DNA of 64,000 nucleotides from Priestia megaterium (lineage in GTDB: Bacteria; Bacillota; Bacilli; Bacillales; Bacillaceae_H): positions 1 to 64,000 of the forward strand of contig VTEF01000002.1 in NCBI GenBank assembly GCA_008180335.1. The letters are read 5' to 3'. The notes beneath the pieces are model-generated. The model was not told where the DNA came from and searched no databases. It worked only from the letters and a program-made list of their open reading frames with translations. The position numbers and the translations under genes are program-made. Below, in pieces: positions 1 through 11,727 of this stretch (the first letter of the stretch is position 1; each line of letters opens with the position of its first letter).

Positions 1-2
1 GA

Positions 3-377
3 TGTATCTTACCGTATGCCACCACGAGCCGAGAAGGAGAACGTACGTATAAATCAAACCCAGCTGATTGTGTGGTTTGTCCAATGAGAGACGGCTGCTT
101 TTCAGCGAAACAAAAACAACGAACCATTACGCGGCATATTTGGGAACATTTTAAAGAACAAGCGCGAATGAACAAACGCACAAAATCAGGTCAACAACTG
201 TATCGAATGCGTTGCACGACAATTGAGCGAAGCTTTGCGGATGCGAAAGAACTCAATGGATATCGCTATGCCCGTTATCAAGGGAAGAAGTCTGTTCAAA
301 TGCAGGCTTATCTCACAGCCGCATGCCAAAATATGAAGAAAAGTCGATTGGTTAATCATTTTCTCGTTTCTTCATAA
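3..377 (+). CDS. IS1182-type transposase, C-terminal part (5' end outside window)
   Basis: The reading frame is open from the left edge to the stop, so the N-terminus lies outside the window. The visible piece has the paired-cysteine segment (CVVCPMRDGC) followed by a basic stretch and the C-terminal IERSFADAKELNGYRYARYQG block, typical of IS1182-family DDE transposases, where it carries the last acidic catalytic residue. It would act on the ends of its own insertion sequence. No second IS end was recognised in the window, so it is unclear whether the element is complete. Confidence 0.75.
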   Translation, partial: CILPYATTSREGERTYKSNPADCVVCPMRDGCFSAKQKQRTITRHIWEHFKEQARMNKRTKSGQQLYRMRCTTIERSFADAKELNGYRYARYQGKKSVQMQAYLTAACQNMKKSRLVNHFLVSS

Positions 378-397
378 AAATTCTTTATAAAAATGTT

Positions 398-435
398 CAG
401 ATTGACGAGAACCTAGAAGGTTTCTCGTCAATCTG
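398..435. repeat. Inverted repeat after the transposase gene
   Basis: CAGATTGACGAGA at 398-410 pairs with TCTCGTCAATCTG at 423-435, with further pairing inside. It lies just past the transposase stop, so it may be part of the IS terminal inverted repeat or a terminator stem. Confidence 0.6.
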
Positions 436-438
436 GAA

Positions 439-468
439 AACCTTCTCTAATATAGAGAAGGTTTTTTT
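439..468 (+). terminator. Rho-independent terminator
   Basis: AACCTTCTCT (439-448) and AGAGAAGGTT (454-463) form a perfect 10-bp stem with a 5-nt loop followed by a T run. It closes transcription from the transposase side before tdh. Confidence 0.8.
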
Positions 469-555
469 GATATTTTTTTCGGAGTGGATACATATGTATA
501 TATGGAGAGGACTACAGTGTTTACGATAGTTTATTAAAATGTTAATATAATAGTG

Positions 556-570
556 TTGAAAGCGTTTTTA
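556..570 (+). promoter_or_regulatory. Possible catabolite-response element upstream of tdh
   Basis: TTGAAAGCGTTTTTA matches the CcpA-site consensus WTGNAANCGNWNNCW at all but one defined position and lies about 20 bases before the tdh start. A carbon-control site ahead of an amino-acid catabolic operon is plausible, but one short match is weak evidence. Confidence 0.35.
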
Positions 571-588
571 TAAAAGGGGGTGTTCACC

Positions 589-1629
589 ATGGGTGGAAAG
601 ATGAAAGCGGTTTTTAAACACAATCGAGCATATGGGGCAGTCTTGGCAGAAGTAGATATTCCAACAATTAATGATAATGAAGTGTTAGTACGTGTAAAAG
701 CTACCTCCATTTGCGGGACGGATGTTCATATTTATAAATGGGATGAATGGGCAGCATCGAGAATTAACCCGCCTTATGTATTTGGTCATGAATTCTCAGG
801 AGAAGTTGTAAAAGTAGGTAGTCGGGTTACAAATGTTCAAATAGGAGATTCGGTATCTGCCGAAACTCATATCGTCTGCGGACAGTGTATACAATGTTTA
901 ACGGGACAGCATCATATCTGTCAAAAAACAGCGATTATTGGAGTTGATCGTCCAGGATGCTTTGCAGAGTATGTTGCCGTTCCCGCTCAAAATATTTGGA
1001 AAAACCCAGTGGGGCTAAGCCATGACGTAGCATCTATCCAAGAGCCTCTTGGAAATGCGGTTCACACTGTGTTAACGGAAAATGTCACTGGAAAATCAAT
1101 TATCATCATTGGCTGCGGCCCGATTGGCCTAATGGCTGTCGGTGTAGCAAAAGCTGCAGGGGCAGCAATGGTAGTAGCAATGGATGTGAATGAGTACAGG
1201 TTGCAATTAGCGATGAAAATGGGTGCCACAGTCGCTGTTAATCCATTAAAAGAAGACCCCATTCAAAAAGCACTTCATTTAACAAGCGGAAATGGAATGG
1301 ATGTTGTGTGTGAGATGTCAGGAAATGCGATTGCTGTCAACCAAGGGTTTAAAATGGTAACAAACGGCGGAAGAATAGCAATATTAAGCTTGCCTACTGC
1401 TCCTATATCAATTGATATTACCAATGATATTGTCTTTAAAGGCGTGACAGTACAAGGAATAACAGGACGTAAAATGTTCTCAACATGGCAGCAAGTATCA
1501 AGTTTATTAACAGGAAATCAGTTAAATGTACAGGAGTTAATTACTCATCGTTTACCTTTAGAGCAATTTCAAAAGGGGTTTGAACTTATGATTGCAGGGA
1601 AATGCGGAAAAGTTGTTTTAGTTCCATAA
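589..1629 (+). CDS. tdh: L-threonine 3-dehydrogenase
   Basis: Oxidises L-threonine to 2-amino-3-ketobutyrate with NAD, the first step of threonine breakdown to glycine and acetyl-CoA. It is a zinc-dependent medium-chain dehydrogenase of 346 residues. Visible are the catalytic Cys42 (SICGTDVH), the GHEFSG zinc motif, the structural zinc cysteines ([15 protein letters not shown]) and the Rossmann motif [11 protein letters not shown]. The ATG at 589 is chosen because AAAGGGGGTG lies 7 bases upstream; a later ATG at 601 is possible. It is followed after 17 bases by kbl, the next enzyme of the pathway, so the two form an operon. Confidence 0.95.
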   Translation: MGGKMKAVFKHNRAYGAVLAEVDIPTINDNEVLVRVKATSICGTDVHIYKWDEWAASRINPPYVFGHEFSGEVVKVGSRVTNVQIGDSVSAETHIVCGQCIQCLTGQHHICQKTAIIGVDRPGCFAEYVAVPAQNIWKNPVGLSHDVASIQEPLGNAVHTVLTENVTGKSIIIIGCGPIGLMAVGVAKAAGAAMVVAMDVNEYRLQLAMKMGATVAVNPLKEDPIQKALHLTSGNGMDVVCEMSGNAIAVNQGFKMVTNGGRIAILSLPTAPISIDITNDIVFKGVTVQGITGRKMFSTWQQVSSLLTGNQLNVQELITHRLPLEQFQKGFELMIAGKCGKVVLVP

Positions 1630-1646
1630 TTAAAGGAGGAGTTTTC

Positions 1647-2825
1647 ATGAAGGGGTTTGATTTTTTAAAAGAAGAATTAAAAGAAATGAAAAAAGCGGGT
1701 ACGTTTCGTGAACTTGTATCAATTGAGTCAGAACAAGGTTCGAAAGTAATTATCAATGGTCGTACATTAATTCAACTATCTTCCAATAATTATTTAGGAT
1801 TAACTTCTCATCCGCGTTTAAAAGAGGCTTCAATTAAAGCTGTTGAGGAATACGGAGCAGGCACAGGCTCAGTTCGAACGATTGCAGGCACGTTTTCAAT
1901 GCATGCAGAGCTAGAAAAAAAGCTTGCTGAATTTAAGCATACAGAAGCGGCTCTTGTCTTTCAATCGGGATTTACTACAAACCAAGGCGTATTATCCGCA
2001 ATTTTAACTGAAAAAGATGTCGTGATTTCAGATGAGTTAAACCATGCTTCTATTATTGACGGAATTCGGTTAACGAAAGCTGCTCGTAAAGTGTATCAAC
2101 ATGTAGACATGAAAGATTTAGAAAGAGCATTACAAGAGTCATCACAATACCGCAAACGAGTAATTGTGACAGATGGGGTATTTTCAATGGATGGAAACAT
2201 TGCTCCGCTTCCTGAAATTGTCCAGTTGGCAGAGAAATATGATGCAATTGTGATGGTAGATGATGCTCATGCGTCAGGAGTTCTTGGCGAGAATGGTCGG
2301 GGGACGGTCAATCATTTTAAACTAGATGGCCGTGTGCATATTCAAGTTGGGACGTTAAGCAAGGCAGTTGGTGTATTAGGAGGGTATATTGCAAGCTCGC
2401 GAACACTAATTGATTATTTGATTCACAAAGGCCGTCCATTTCTTTTTAGCACATCGCACCCTCCAGCAGTAACTGCAGCATGCAGTGCGGCAATTGATGT
2501 GTTAATGAATGAGCCGGAGTTAATTGAAACTTTATGGGAGAATACAGTGTTCTTTAAAGACGGTTTACGCAAGTTAGGGTTCCAGACAGGTTTGAGTGAA
2601 ACTCCGATCACGCCTGTCATCATCGGGGATGAAGCATTGACTCATCAATTTTCAGATCTCTTAATGAAAGAAGGGGTATTTGCCCAAGGAATTGCATTTC
2701 CAACTGTTGCAAAGGGCAAAGCCCGTGTCCGGACCATTGTAACAGCACAACATTCAAAAGAGGAACTAACCGAGGCACTACGCATCTTTCAAAGAGTAGG
2801 CAAGCAATTAAACATCATTTCATGA
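1647..2825 (+). CDS. kbl: Glycine C-acetyltransferase (2-amino-3-ketobutyrate CoA ligase)
   Basis: Splits 2-amino-3-ketobutyrate with CoA to glycine and acetyl-CoA, completing the pathway begun by tdh. This is a 392-residue fold-type I PLP enzyme of the alpha-oxoamine synthase family. Family motifs are [11 protein letters not shown], the [13 protein letters not shown] substrate loop, [22 protein letters not shown] and the PLP-lysine segment [12 protein letters not shown]. The ATG at 1647 follows AAAGGAGGAG. BioF and other relatives share these motifs, but the neighbour tdh settles the role. Confidence 0.93.
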   Translation: MKGFDFLKEELKEMKKAGTFRELVSIESEQGSKVIINGRTLIQLSSNNYLGLTSHPRLKEASIKAVEEYGAGTGSVRTIAGTFSMHAELEKKLAEFKHTEAALVFQSGFTTNQGVLSAILTEKDVVISDELNHASIIDGIRLTKAARKVYQHVDMKDLERALQESSQYRKRVIVTDGVFSMDGNIAPLPEIVQLAEKYDAIVMVDDAHASGVLGENGRGTVNHFKLDGRVHIQVGTLSKAVGVLGGYIASSRTLIDYLIHKGRPFLFSTSHPPAVTAACSAAIDVLMNEPELIETLWENTVFFKDGLRKLGFQTGLSETPITPVIIGDEALTHQFSDLLMKEGVFAQGIAFPTVAKGKARVRTIVTAQHSKEELTEALRIFQRVGKQLNIIS

Positions 2826-3161
2826 ATAAATATTAGGCTTCTTGAACTATTCAAGTCTATGTTTATATTTAGAAAAAATGAACATGGTTAAGAAAAAGCC
2901 GTGTTCATTTTTTCTAGAAGGTATATTATTGTGTTCATTCCGTTAAAGTTATATACTAAGATAATGTGATTAGTTTTATGCGGTGTTCTTTTTGAAAAGG
3001 ACAAAAGGATAAAAGAGTCACATTTTTTTTGCGAATTAAATTTAGTGAAGGTAAAAGTACTAGTTTTTAATTGCTTTATTTAACTTGAGTGAAAGCAAGG
3101 TAACTAGCAAAAAATGAATGAACGTATAACATAGTTTGTTTACGTTGAAAGGAGCTTTTTT
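2826..3161 (+). other. Intergenic region kbl-miaB
   Basis: This 336-base stretch holds a terminator for the tdh-kbl operon at 2871-2915. The rest is AT-rich with no convincing coding region. A promoter for miaB is expected here but no hexamer pair is clear enough to call. Confidence 0.6.
2871..2915 (+). terminator. Terminator of tdh-kbl
   Basis: AGAAAAAATGAACATGG and CCGTGTTCATTTTTTCT are near-perfect inverted repeats around an 11-base loop. The A-run before and T-run after make it usable in both directions. Confidence 0.8.
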
Positions 3162-4691
3162 ATGAACGAAAAACAACGTTTAGAAAGTACGCAAGTCAAT
3201 CCATCGGACAAAAAATCCGAAAAGGATTATAGTAAATATTTTCAGACGGTTTATATGCCACCTTCTTTAAAGGATGCAAAAAAACGTGGTAAAGAAGAAG
3301 TAGCATATCATAAAGACTTTGCTATCGATGAGCAGTTTAAAGGAATGGGACAAGGCCGTAAATTTTACATTCGTACGTACGGCTGTCAAATGAATGAGCA
3401 TGATACAGAAGTAATGGCGGGTATCTTTTTAAGCTTAGGATACGAACCAACGGATTCAGTAGAAGATGCTCATGTAATTTTATTAAATACATGTGCGATT
3501 CGTGAAAATGCAGAAAACAAAGTATTTGGTGAGCTAGGACACCTAAAAGCATTAAAACGCGAACGTCCAGAGCTATTAATTGGTGTGTGTGGCTGTATGT
3601 CTCAAGAAGAGTCAGTTGTAAATAAAATCTTACAAAAACACAATCATGTCGATATGATCTTTGGTACACATAACATTCACCGTTTGCCGCATATTTTAAA
3701 TGAAGCCTATTTATCAAAAGAAATGGTTGTTGAAGTGTGGTCAAAAGAAGGGGACGTTATCGAAAACCTTCCACGAGCACGCAAAGGAAACATTAAAGCA
3801 TGGGTAAATATTATGTATGGCTGTGATAAATTCTGTACGTACTGTATCGTTCCTTACACACGAGGTAAAGAGCGAAGCCGTCGTCCAGAAGATATTATCC
3901 AAGAAGTGCGTCACTTAGCGGCTCAAGGTTATAAAGAAATTACGCTGCTTGGCCAAAACGTAAACGCATATGGAAAAGATTTTGAAGACATCACATATGG
4001 ATTAGGAGACCTAATGGATGAAATCCGTAAAATTGATGTTGCGCGTATTCGTTTTACAACAAGTCACCCGCGTGACTTTGATGACCACTTAATTGAAGTA
4101 TTAGCAAAAGGCGGAAACTTAGTTGACCATATTCACTTACCAGTACAATCTGGAAGCTCAGATGTATTAAAAATCATGGCGCGTAAATATTCTCGTGAAC
4201 ATTATTTAGAACTTGTTCGTAAGATTAAGGAAGCGATTCCGACAGCATCTTTAACAACAGATATTATTGTTGGCTTCCCGAATGAGACAGACGAGCAATT
4301 TGAAGAAACACTTTCTTTATACCGCGAAGTAGAGTTTGATAGTGCGTATACGTTTATTTACTCTCCGCGTGAAGGTACACCAGCTGCAAAAATGATCGAT
4401 AACGTACCGATGGAAGTGAAAAAAGAACGTCTTCAACGATTAAATGCGCTTGTAAATGAAATTTCTGCGAAGAAATTGAAGGAATATGAAGGTCGCGTTG
4501 TCGAAGTATTAGTAGAAGGCGAAAGTAAAAATAACCCTGATGTACTAGCTGGTTATACAGAAAAGAACAAGCTAGTTAACTTTAAAGCACCAAAATCAGT
4601 AATTGGCCAATTAGTCAAAGTGAAAGTCACTAAGGCTAAAACGTGGACACTAGACGGGGAAATGGTAGAAGAAGCAGCAGAGGTGAAGTAA
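3162..4691 (+). CDS. miaB: tRNA-2-methylthio-N6-dimethylallyladenosine synthase
   Basis: Radical-SAM methylthiotransferase that converts i6A37 to ms2i6A37 in tRNAs reading codons starting with U. It acts downstream of MiaA, encoded about 6 kb further on. The 509 residues show an N-terminal extension of about 65 residues, the UPF0004 domain with YGCQMNEHD and NTCAIRENA cysteines, the radical-SAM motif [17 protein letters not shown], and a C-terminal TRAM segment. The long polar N-terminus is usual for Bacillus MiaB (YmcB). ricA follows with almost no gap. Confidence 0.95.
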   Translation: MNEKQRLESTQVNPSDKKSEKDYSKYFQTVYMPPSLKDAKKRGKEEVAYHKDFAIDEQFKGMGQGRKFYIRTYGCQMNEHDTEVMAGIFLSLGYEPTDSVEDAHVILLNTCAIRENAENKVFGELGHLKALKRERPELLIGVCGCMSQEESVVNKILQKHNHVDMIFGTHNIHRLPHILNEAYLSKEMVVEVWSKEGDVIENLPRARKGNIKAWVNIMYGCDKFCTYCIVPYTRGKERSRRPEDIIQEVRHLAAQGYKEITLLGQNVNAYGKDFEDITYGLGDLMDEIRKIDVARIRFTTSHPRDFDDHLIEVLAKGGNLVDHIHLPVQSGSSDVLKIMARKYSREHYLELVRKIKEAIPTASLTTDIIVGFPNETDEQFEETLSLYREVEFDSAYTFIYSPREGTPAAKMIDNVPMEVKKERLQRLNALVNEISAKKLKEYEGRVVEVLVEGESKNNPDVLAGYTEKNKLVNFKAPKSVIGQLVKVKVTKAKTWTLDGEMVEEAAEVK

Positions 4692-4692
4692 A

Positions 4693-5124
4693 ATGGCGCA
4701 ATACACGAAAAGCGATGTCATTTTGCGTGCAAAAGAGCTCGCAAAAATAATTGCTGAAACAGAAGAAGTTGATTTCTTCAAACGTGCAGAAGCTCAGCTG
4801 AATGAAAACCAAAAAGTACGTGAAAAAATTGCAAGCATCAAAAGCTTGCAAAAACAAGCGGTGAACTTTCAGCATTATGGTAAAACCGAAGCATTAAGAC
4901 AAGTTGAAGAAAAAATTGAGCGCATTCAAGCAGAATTAGACGAATTGCCGATTATTCAGCAATTTCAAGAATCTCAAGTAACGGTTAATGATTTACTTCA
5001 ACTTGTAGCAAGTACGATTTCAAATACCGTAACAGACGAAATTATTGTTTCTACAGACGGTGATGTGCTACGCGGAGAAACAGGTTCAAAAGTCCGAAAT
5101 AGTCCAGGCGCAAGCTGTCAGTAA
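4693..5124 (+). CDS. ricA: RicA/YmcA, regulator of biofilm, competence and sporulation
   Basis: A 143-residue YlbF/YmcA-family protein. In B. subtilis RicA (YmcA), RicF and RicT form the Y-complex, which binds Fe-S clusters and speeds RNase Y-dependent mRNA maturation. The body is helical (DVILRAKELAKIIAETEEVDFFKRAEAQ), with a cysteine near the C-terminus (GASCQ) that fits cluster binding. The start lies just past the miaB stop, so the two genes are probably cotranscribed; a terminator follows. Confidence 0.88.
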   Translation: MAQYTKSDVILRAKELAKIIAETEEVDFFKRAEAQLNENQKVREKIASIKSLQKQAVNFQHYGKTEALRQVEEKIERIQAELDELPIIQQFQESQVTVNDLLQLVASTISNTVTDEIIVSTDGDVLRGETGSKVRNSPGASCQ

Positions 5125-5127
5125 TGG

Positions 5128-5160
5128 AAAATCCTCTAGTTATTTGCTAGAGGATTTTTT
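5128..5160 (+). terminator. Terminator after ricA
   Basis: AAAATCCTCTAG and CTAGAGGATTTT form a 12-bp stem with a 7-base loop, followed by T residues. Confidence 0.85.
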
Positions 5161-5324
5161 GTGTGCGATTTTCTCTTGAATAATTGTCACATTTTTTAAG
5201 GTTGATGCATAGAATGAAACATAGGTTTTTTATGTCTTGGGCCTAGGTTTACAAAATAATGTGCAAACAAGCGATATAACCTGCATAGGATGAAATGAAG
5301 ATAGTTTGAGGAGGGTATGCTCAC

Positions 5325-5870
5325 ATGTCACAACACTATAGAGAAATTATTACAAAAGCAGTCGTAGGTAAAGGGCGTAAGTTCACACAGTCGTCACATA
5401 CACTTACACCGCCAAACCGACCGACAAGTATTTTAGGATGCTGGGTTATTAACCATCAATACGATGCTAAAAAATGCGGCAATACGGTAGAAGTGGATGG
5501 AAAGTACGACATTAACGTATGGTATTCTTACAAAGATAATACAAAAACAGAAGTGTCAACAGAAACGGTGAATTATCGAGATATTATTAAATTGCGTTAT
5601 AAAGATGAAGATGCAATTAGCGACGATTATGAAGTTATTGTTCGAGTGCTGCAGCAACCAAATTGCTTAGAATGCACAATTTCACCAAATGGGAATAAAA
5701 CAATTGTTCAAGTAGAAAGAGAGTTATTGGCAGAAATAATTGGTGAAACTAAAGTGTGTGTAGCTGTTAGTCCAAACGCATGCGATGATGAAGATGAATT
5801 TGATTTGGATGTTGATGATGATGAGTTTGAAGACTTAAATCCAGATTTCATATTAGGTGACGACGAGTAA
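5325..5870 (+). CDS. cotE: Outer spore coat morphogenetic protein CotE
   Basis: CotE directs assembly of the outer coat around the forespore. The 181-residue sequence matches the family from its start ([20 protein letters not shown]) and has the conserved [21 protein letters not shown] region. It ends in a strongly acidic tail ([21 protein letters not shown]), which in the family helps contact other coat proteins. GAGGAGGGT precedes the ATG. The 200-base upstream gap fits a separate sporulation promoter, though sigma-E/K boxes were not resolved. Position between ricA and mutS is the usual Bacillus order. Confidence 0.95.
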   Translation: MSQHYREIITKAVVGKGRKFTQSSHTLTPPNRPTSILGCWVINHQYDAKKCGNTVEVDGKYDINVWYSYKDNTKTEVSTETVNYRDIIKLRYKDEDAISDDYEVIVRVLQQPNCLECTISPNGNKTIVQVERELLAEIIGETKVCVAVSPNACDDEDEFDLDVDDDEFEDLNPDFILGDDE

Positions 5871-5898
5871 CTAGGAAGACATTCTTCCTAGTTTTTTT
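5870..5898 (+). terminator. Terminator after cotE
   Basis: ACTAGGAAGA and TCTTCCTAGT pair around a 4-base loop right at the cotE stop, followed by a T run. Confidence 0.85.
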
Positions 5899-6035
5899 AT
5901 GTTTTTTAGTGGTCTCTGTCTCTATAGCTAAGCAAGTTTTAGCTTTAGCAAGTTTTACAATCATGAAGTTTACTCTGAACATATGTTATAATACGTGTAG
6001 AAAAAATGAACAACTAGATTGTGTGGGGGAATAAC

Positions 6036-8723
6036 ATGGCAACATATACGCCAATGATGCAGCAATATTTAACGATCAAGGCAGACTACCAAGATGCCTT
6101 TTTATTTTTTAGATTAGGTGATTTTTATGAAATGTTCTTTGAAGATGCTACTAGAGCGTCGCAAGAACTTGAAATTACGTTAACGAGCCGTGACGGAGGG
6201 GGACAGGAGCGCATTCCGATGTGTGGTGTGCCGTATCATTCTGCTTCTACTTATATTGAACGATTAATTGAAAAAGGTTATAAAGTAGCAATTTGCGAGC
6301 AAGTAGAAGATCCAAAACATGCAAAAGGCGTGGTCAAACGAGAAGTGGTACAAGTCATTTCACCAGGTACACTGATGAATGAACGAGGCTTGCATGAAAA
6401 GGAGAACAATTATATTTGTTCAGTGACGCAGTTCGGTGATGATACATTCGGTTTGGCGCTATCTGACTTATCAACAGGTGAAAACAGCGTAACGCTTATT
6501 TCAGCCTTTCATGAAGTGATCTCTGAGATTTATGCAAAAGAAGCAAAGGAAATTGTTGTCACCGCGGACTTTCCAGCTGAACACGTGCAAGTATTAAAAG
6601 AGCGAATGAACATTACGGTGTCGCTTGAAGAAAACACAGAGATAGAAGAAGCATTTGTACACTTAGTAGAACCGCTTCAGCAGCAAAAGCTAATCGTGAC
6701 TTTTGCGCGCATTTTACAGTACTTAACGAGAACACAAAAGCGTTCGCTTGAACATTTGCAGCCCGTGCAGTTTTATCAAATTAATCAGTATATGAAAATT
6801 GATTTATTTTCGAAACGAAATTTAGAACTAACAGAAACAATCCGTTCAAAAGGAAAAAAAGGTTCTCTTTTATGGTTATTAGACCAAACTGTTACGGCAA
6901 TGGGTGCACGGTTACTTAAAAACTGGATTGATAGACCGCTGCTTCAACAGAATGAAATTGATAATCGTTTAAACATGGTAGATGTCTTAATGAAGCAGTT
7001 TTTTGAGCGTGAAGAATTGCGTGAACTGTTAAAAGACGTCTACGATTTAGAGAGATTAGCAGGACGCGTAGCATTTGGAAACGTCAATGCGCGTGATCTC
7101 ATCCAGCTAAAAAAGTCACTGCAAAAAGTGCCGTATATTCAGGAAGTTGTGAATCGTTTAAATCATCCGTATGCCACAAAGCTTGTCGAAGATATTGATC
7201 CATGTGAGAAACTAGAAGCTCTTCTTGAGCAAGGATTAAAAGAACATCCGCCTCTTTCCATTAAAGAAGGAGATATAATTGCAGATGGATATAACGAACA
7301 GTTAGATCAATATCGGGATGCAAGCCGAAACGGGAAAACATGGATTGCGTCTCTAGAGCAGCAAGAGCGTGAGAAAACAGGCATTCGTTCTTTAAAAATT
7401 GGTTACAACCGCGTGTTTGGTTATTATATTGAAGTAACGAGAGCAAATCTTCATCTGTTGCCGGAAGGAATGTATGAGCGCAAACAAACATTAACGAATG
7501 CAGAGCGTTTTATTACACCGGAACTTAAAGAAAAAGAGGCGCTGATTTTAGAAGCGGAAGAAAAAATTGTCGAACTAGAATACGAGTTATTTTTGCAAAT
7601 TCGTGAAGAAGTAAAAGTATATATTCCGCGTCTACAGGCATTAGCCAAAAAGGTAAGTGAATTAGATGTATTGCAATGTTTTGCAAAAATTAGTGAAGAA
7701 CGCCACTATACAAAACCTGTATTTTCTACTAATGGACATATTCACATTAAAAATGGACGTCATCCGGTCGTAGAAAAAGTAATGAATTCTCAAGAGTATG
7801 TTCCAAATGATTGCGAGATGAATGAGGACAGTTCAATCTTGCTGATTACAGGGCCTAATATGTCCGGTAAAAGTACGTATATGCGTCAAGTTGCGTTAAC
7901 AGCTATTTTAGGTCAAATCGGTTGTTTCGTTCCTGCTGAAGAAGCGGTTTTGCCAATCTTTGATCAGGTATTTACTCGAATTGGTGCGGCTGATGATTTA
8001 ATCTCAGGGCAAAGTACATTTATGGTTGAAATGCTTGAAACAAAAAACGCAGTAACAAATGCAACACAATCAAGTTTGATTTTACTAGATGAAATCGGCC
8101 GAGGAACATCTACTTATGATGGTATGGCGTTGGCTCAGGCCATTATCGAATATGTTCATGAGCATATCGGATGCAAAACACTCTTTTCGACGCACTATCA
8201 TGAGTTAACGGTGCTAGACCAACACTTACCTGCTTTAAGAAACGTTCATGTTAGTGCAATTGAGAAAAACAATAAAGTCGTCTTTTTGCACAAAATTAAA
8301 GAAGGTCCGGCAGATAAAAGTTATGGTATTCATGTTGCTGAACTTGCTGAGCTTCCTTTACCATTACTTGAACGTGCACGTGTTATTTTAGCTGAGCTTG
8401 AAAAGCCGAAAGAAAACGAAGAACGCCAATTGATTGAAACGAATATTCCATCAGTTGTGAACGAAAAGGATATAGATATAGAGGAAACAGTCGTCAGTGA
8501 AAAAGGTTCGATGATAAAAGATGCGACAAACGATCAAGAAAAAGAGGAAGAAGGCCAGCTGTCTTTCTTTGAGATAGAAGAGAAAAAAGCAGTCAAACCA
8601 TCGCTATCTAAACGTGAAAAACTCATTCTTGAACAATTAAAAGAGTTAGATATTTTAGAAATGACGCCATTAGATGCGATGAATGCAATTTATGAATTAC
8701 AAAAATCATTAAAAAAGAAATAG
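6036..8723 (+). CDS. mutS: DNA mismatch repair protein MutS
   Basis: MutS recognises base mismatches and small loops and recruits MutL through an ATP-driven clamp change. The 895 residues contain the mismatch-wedge motif GDFYEMF (Phe30, Glu32), connector and lever domains, the Walker A motif [10 protein letters not shown], the Walker B segment [16 protein letters not shown] and the STHYHELT motif. The ATG at 6036 follows GTGGGGGAA. mutL starts 18 bases downstream, so they form an operon. A low-complexity Glu/Lys-rich linker precedes the C-terminal tail. Confidence 0.97.
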   Translation: MATYTPMMQQYLTIKADYQDAFLFFRLGDFYEMFFEDATRASQELEITLTSRDGGGQERIPMCGVPYHSASTYIERLIEKGYKVAICEQVEDPKHAKGVVKREVVQVISPGTLMNERGLHEKENNYICSVTQFGDDTFGLALSDLSTGENSVTLISAFHEVISEIYAKEAKEIVVTADFPAEHVQVLKERMNITVSLEENTEIEEAFVHLVEPLQQQKLIVTFARILQYLTRTQKRSLEHLQPVQFYQINQYMKIDLFSKRNLELTETIRSKGKKGSLLWLLDQTVTAMGARLLKNWIDRPLLQQNEIDNRLNMVDVLMKQFFEREELRELLKDVYDLERLAGRVAFGNVNARDLIQLKKSLQKVPYIQEVVNRLNHPYATKLVEDIDPCEKLEALLEQGLKEHPPLSIKEGDIIADGYNEQLDQYRDASRNGKTWIASLEQQEREKTGIRSLKIGYNRVFGYYIEVTRANLHLLPEGMYERKQTLTNAERFITPELKEKEALILEAEEKIVELEYELFLQIREEVKVYIPRLQALAKKVSELDVLQCFAKISEERHYTKPVFSTNGHIHIKNGRHPVVEKVMNSQEYVPNDCEMNEDSSILLITGPNMSGKSTYMRQVALTAILGQIGCFVPAEEAVLPIFDQVFTRIGAADDLISGQSTFMVEMLETKNAVTNATQSSLILLDEIGRGTSTYDGMALAQAIIEYVHEHIGCKTLFSTHYHELTVLDQHLPALRNVHVSAIEKNNKVVFLHKIKEGPADKSYGIHVAELAELPLPLLERARVILAELEKPKENEERQLIETNIPSVVNEKDIDIEETVVSEKGSMIKDATNDQEKEEEGQLSFFEIEEKKAVKPSLSKREKLILEQLKELDILEMTPLDAMNAIYELQKSLKKK

Positions 8724-8741
8724 AGTGAGAGGAGTGAGTCT

Positions 8742-10649
8742 GTGGGTAAAATTGTTCAGCTTTCAGACGAACTTTCAAACAAAATTGCAGCAGGAGAAGT
8801 GGTCGAAAGACCCGCTTCTGTCGTAAAAGAGCTCGTTGAGAATGCGATTGATGCAAACAGCACGGTCATTGAAATTGAGTTGGAAGAAGCGGGATTGTCT
8901 AAAATTCGTATTTTAGACAATGGTGATGGAATTGCGAAAGAAGATTGTTTAACCGCTTTTAAACGGCACGCTACAAGTAAAATTAAAACTGAAAATGATT
9001 TGTTCCGTATTCGTACGCTCGGTTTTAGAGGAGAAGCGCTGCCGAGTATTGCGTCTGTTTCGATGCTTGAATTAAAAACAAGCACAGGGGACCAGGCAGG
9101 CACACACCTCAAGCTGCGCGGTGGAGAAATCGTATATCATGAGTTAACATCCAGTCGTAAAGGAACAGAGCTCATTATTGAAAACTTGTTTTTTAATACG
9201 CCAGCGCGATTAAAGTATATGAAAACAGTAAATACGGAATTAGGAAATGTAACAGATGTGGTCAACCGGCTGGCAATGGCAAACCCCGATGTATCTATTC
9301 GCCTAATGCATCAAGGGCGTCAACTGCTGTACACAAATGGAAGCGGAGATGTAAGGCAGGTTTTAGCAGCCATTTATGGAATGGCTGTGGCGAAAAAAAT
9401 GATTCCGATATCCGCTCAATCACTCGATTACGAAGTGAGTGGATATATCGCATTACCAGAAATTACCCGGGCTTCGCGTAACTATATGTCTACAATTATT
9501 AATGGGCGTTTTGTTAAAAACTACGGGTTGTTAAAGGCAATTCAACAAGGGTATCATACATTATTGCCGATTGGGCGTTTCCCGGTGGTATTTTTATCAG
9601 TAACAATGGATCCGCTACTTGTTGATGTCAACGTTCATCCAGCCAAGTTAGAGGTTCGGTTGAGTAAAGAAGCCGAATTGTTTGAACTAGTTGAAGAAAG
9701 TGTGAAAGCAGCGTTTAAAAAACAGCAGTTAATCCCAGAAGTAATTACTGCACCAAAGGCGCGTTCAATGAATCAGCCGAGCGAGCAACAAACCTTTACG
9801 TTTAACCATCAGTTGAAAGAGTCGTACAAGCAGCCTGAAATGATAAGAGAAAGTAAAGCAATCACTTCATCCATTGAGGAAAATACCTTTAGAGATGACG
9901 AGCCTCCAGAACATATTTCTTCTTTTTCTTTTGCTAAGGAAGAACAGAAAGAAGATCATTTTTTACATGTATCAGAAGACCCGGTAGAAGAAGCTGAAGA
10001 AAGCTTAGAAATCGTAGAAACGGTAGGTTCCAAAGAGGAAATCGAGAATGCTGCTGGGGAAGAAGAACGCGTTCCGCCAATGTATCCCATTGGTCAAATG
10101 CATGGAACGTATATTTTAGCTCAAAATGAAAAAGGCTTATTTATCATTGATCAACATGCAGCGCAAGAACGGATTAAATATGAATATTTTAAACGCAAGC
10201 TTGCTGAAGTAGATCCGGAAGTCCAAGAATTATTAATGCCGATTACATTGGAGTTCTCAGGGAATGAAGCATTAATTTTAGAAGAGAGCAAGCACGCGTT
10301 AGAAGATGTAGGCGTGTTTTTAGAGCCGTTTGGTCAAAATTCATACATTGTTCGTACTCATCCACAGTGGTTTCCAAAGGGAGAAGAGCAACAAACGATT
10401 GAGGACATGATTCAACAAGTATTTATTATGAAGCGTGTAAGCATTGAGAAATTACGCGAAGAAGCAGCAATCATGATGAGCTGTAAAGGGTCAATAAAAG
10501 CCAACCATCATTTGCGGAACGATGAAATTTTCGCTTTGCTTGAAACGCTTCGCAAAACGACGGACCCATTTACGTGCCCGCATGGTAGACCTATCATTAT
10601 TCACCATTCCACTTATGAAATGGAAAAAATGTTTAAGCGTGTCATGTAA
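8742..10649 (+). CDS. mutL: DNA mismatch repair protein MutL (endonuclease type)
   Basis: MutL links mismatch recognition to strand removal. The N-terminal GHKL ATPase shows [18 protein letters not shown] and [10 protein letters not shown]. An acidic linker of about 100 residues follows. The C-terminal domain carries [24 protein letters not shown] and CPHGRP, the metal-binding motifs of MutL proteins that nick DNA themselves, as expected in a host without MutH. The start is a GTG after GAGAGGAGTGAG. Confidence 0.97.
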   Translation: MGKIVQLSDELSNKIAAGEVVERPASVVKELVENAIDANSTVIEIELEEAGLSKIRILDNGDGIAKEDCLTAFKRHATSKIKTENDLFRIRTLGFRGEALPSIASVSMLELKTSTGDQAGTHLKLRGGEIVYHELTSSRKGTELIIENLFFNTPARLKYMKTVNTELGNVTDVVNRLAMANPDVSIRLMHQGRQLLYTNGSGDVRQVLAAIYGMAVAKKMIPISAQSLDYEVSGYIALPEITRASRNYMSTIINGRFVKNYGLLKAIQQGYHTLLPIGRFPVVFLSVTMDPLLVDVNVHPAKLEVRLSKEAELFELVEESVKAAFKKQQLIPEVITAPKARSMNQPSEQQTFTFNHQLKESYKQPEMIRESKAITSSIEENTFRDDEPPEHISSFSFAKEEQKEDHFLHVSEDPVEEAEESLEIVETVGSKEEIENAAGEEERVPPMYPIGQMHGTYILAQNEKGLFIIDQHAAQERIKYEYFKRKLAEVDPEVQELLMPITLEFSGNEALILEESKHALEDVGVFLEPFGQNSYIVRTHPQWFPKGEEQQTIEDMIQQVFIMKRVSIEKLREEAAIMMSCKGSIKANHHLRNDEIFALLETLRKTTDPFTCPHGRPIIIHHSTYEMEKMFKRVM

Positions 10650-10717
10650 GTTGGCTAGCTGTTCGCTAGCTGACTTTGAATAATTATGTCATTTATGGGC
10701 AAAATGAAATGATGTAA

Positions 10718-11695
10718 ATGTATACAAATGAAAGTAGTGTGGTTATGACGGGAGAGAAACAAAAATTAATTGTCATTATTGGTCCAACAGCTGTCGGAAA
10801 AACCAAATTAAGTATTGAATTAGCCAAAAAGTTAAATGCTGAAATTATTTCAGGTGATTCAATGCAAATTTATAAACAAATGGATATTGGAACTGCAAAA
10901 GTGACAAAAGAAGAAATGCAAGGTATTCCTCACCATTTAATTGATATTAAAGAACCGACAGAATCTTTTTCAGTTGCAGAGTTTCAAGAGATTGTTAGAA
11001 AAAAAATTAATGAGATTCATCAGCGTAATAAAATTCCGATGATTGTCGGAGGAACAGGTCTATATATTCAATCGGTTGTTTATGATTATCAATTTACAGA
11101 GACACCTAGTGATGATTCTTTTAGAGAGCGAATGGAAGTGTTCATCAACGAGCATGGGATTGATCCTCTCTATGAAAAGCTGCAGCAAATTGATCCAGCA
11201 AGTGCCAACAGTATTCATAAGAACAATCATCGCCGTGTGATCCGAGCATTAGAAGTATACGAGGCAACAGGCAAAAAGTTTAGTGAGTATATAAACGAGC
11301 AGTCTGCTGAGTTATTATATGATGTGACATTAATAGGATTAACGATGGAACGTGATGTTTTATATAATCGAATCAATGAACGAGTTGACATCATGATGGA
11401 GACAGGGCTGTTGGAAGAAGTTAAATCACTGTACAATAAAGGGATTCGCGATGTACAATCAGTTCAAGCCATTGGTTATAAAGAATTATATGCGTATTTT
11501 GACGGGAAGTGTACGTTAGAAGAAGCAGTCAATCAGCTGAAAATGAATTCAAGGAGATATGCTAAGCGGCAGCTTACATGGTTTCGTAACAAAATGCCTG
11601 TAGAGTGGTTTGAAATGGATGTTGACAAATTTCTTGAAAAGTTCAATGAAATTTTTACATATATTGCAGGAAAGATGAAAGAAGAAGCGAATTAA
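10718..11695 (+). CDS. miaA: tRNA dimethylallyltransferase
   Basis: Transfers a dimethylallyl group to A37 of tRNAs, making the i6A substrate of MiaB. The protein shows the P-loop GPTAVGKT, GDSMQIYKQMDIGTAK, PHHLIDI and GGTGLYIQS motifs of the IPP transferase family. Two starts are possible: ATG 10718 and ATG 10745. The later one gives a length and N-terminus closer to B. subtilis MiaA; neither has a strong ribosome site. hfq follows after 32 bases. Confidence 0.95.
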   Translation: MYTNESSVVMTGEKQKLIVIIGPTAVGKTKLSIELAKKLNAEIISGDSMQIYKQMDIGTAKVTKEEMQGIPHHLIDIKEPTESFSVAEFQEIVRKKINEIHQRNKIPMIVGGTGLYIQSVVYDYQFTETPSDDSFRERMEVFINEHGIDPLYEKLQQIDPASANSIHKNNHRRVIRALEVYEATGKKFSEYINEQSAELLYDVTLIGLTMERDVLYNRINERVDIMMETGLLEEVKSLYNKGIRDVQSVQAIGYKELYAYFDGKCTLEEAVNQLKMNSRRYAKRQLTWFRNKMPVEWFEMDVDKFLEKFNEIFTYIAGKMKEEAN

Positions 11696-11727
11696 GTAAA
11701 CAGATAGAGAAATGAGGAGGCCGAATA

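Noticed and set aside
3337-3744. 135-residue minus-strand reading frame inside miaB
   Set aside because: Antisense to a well-conserved gene, with no ribosome site.
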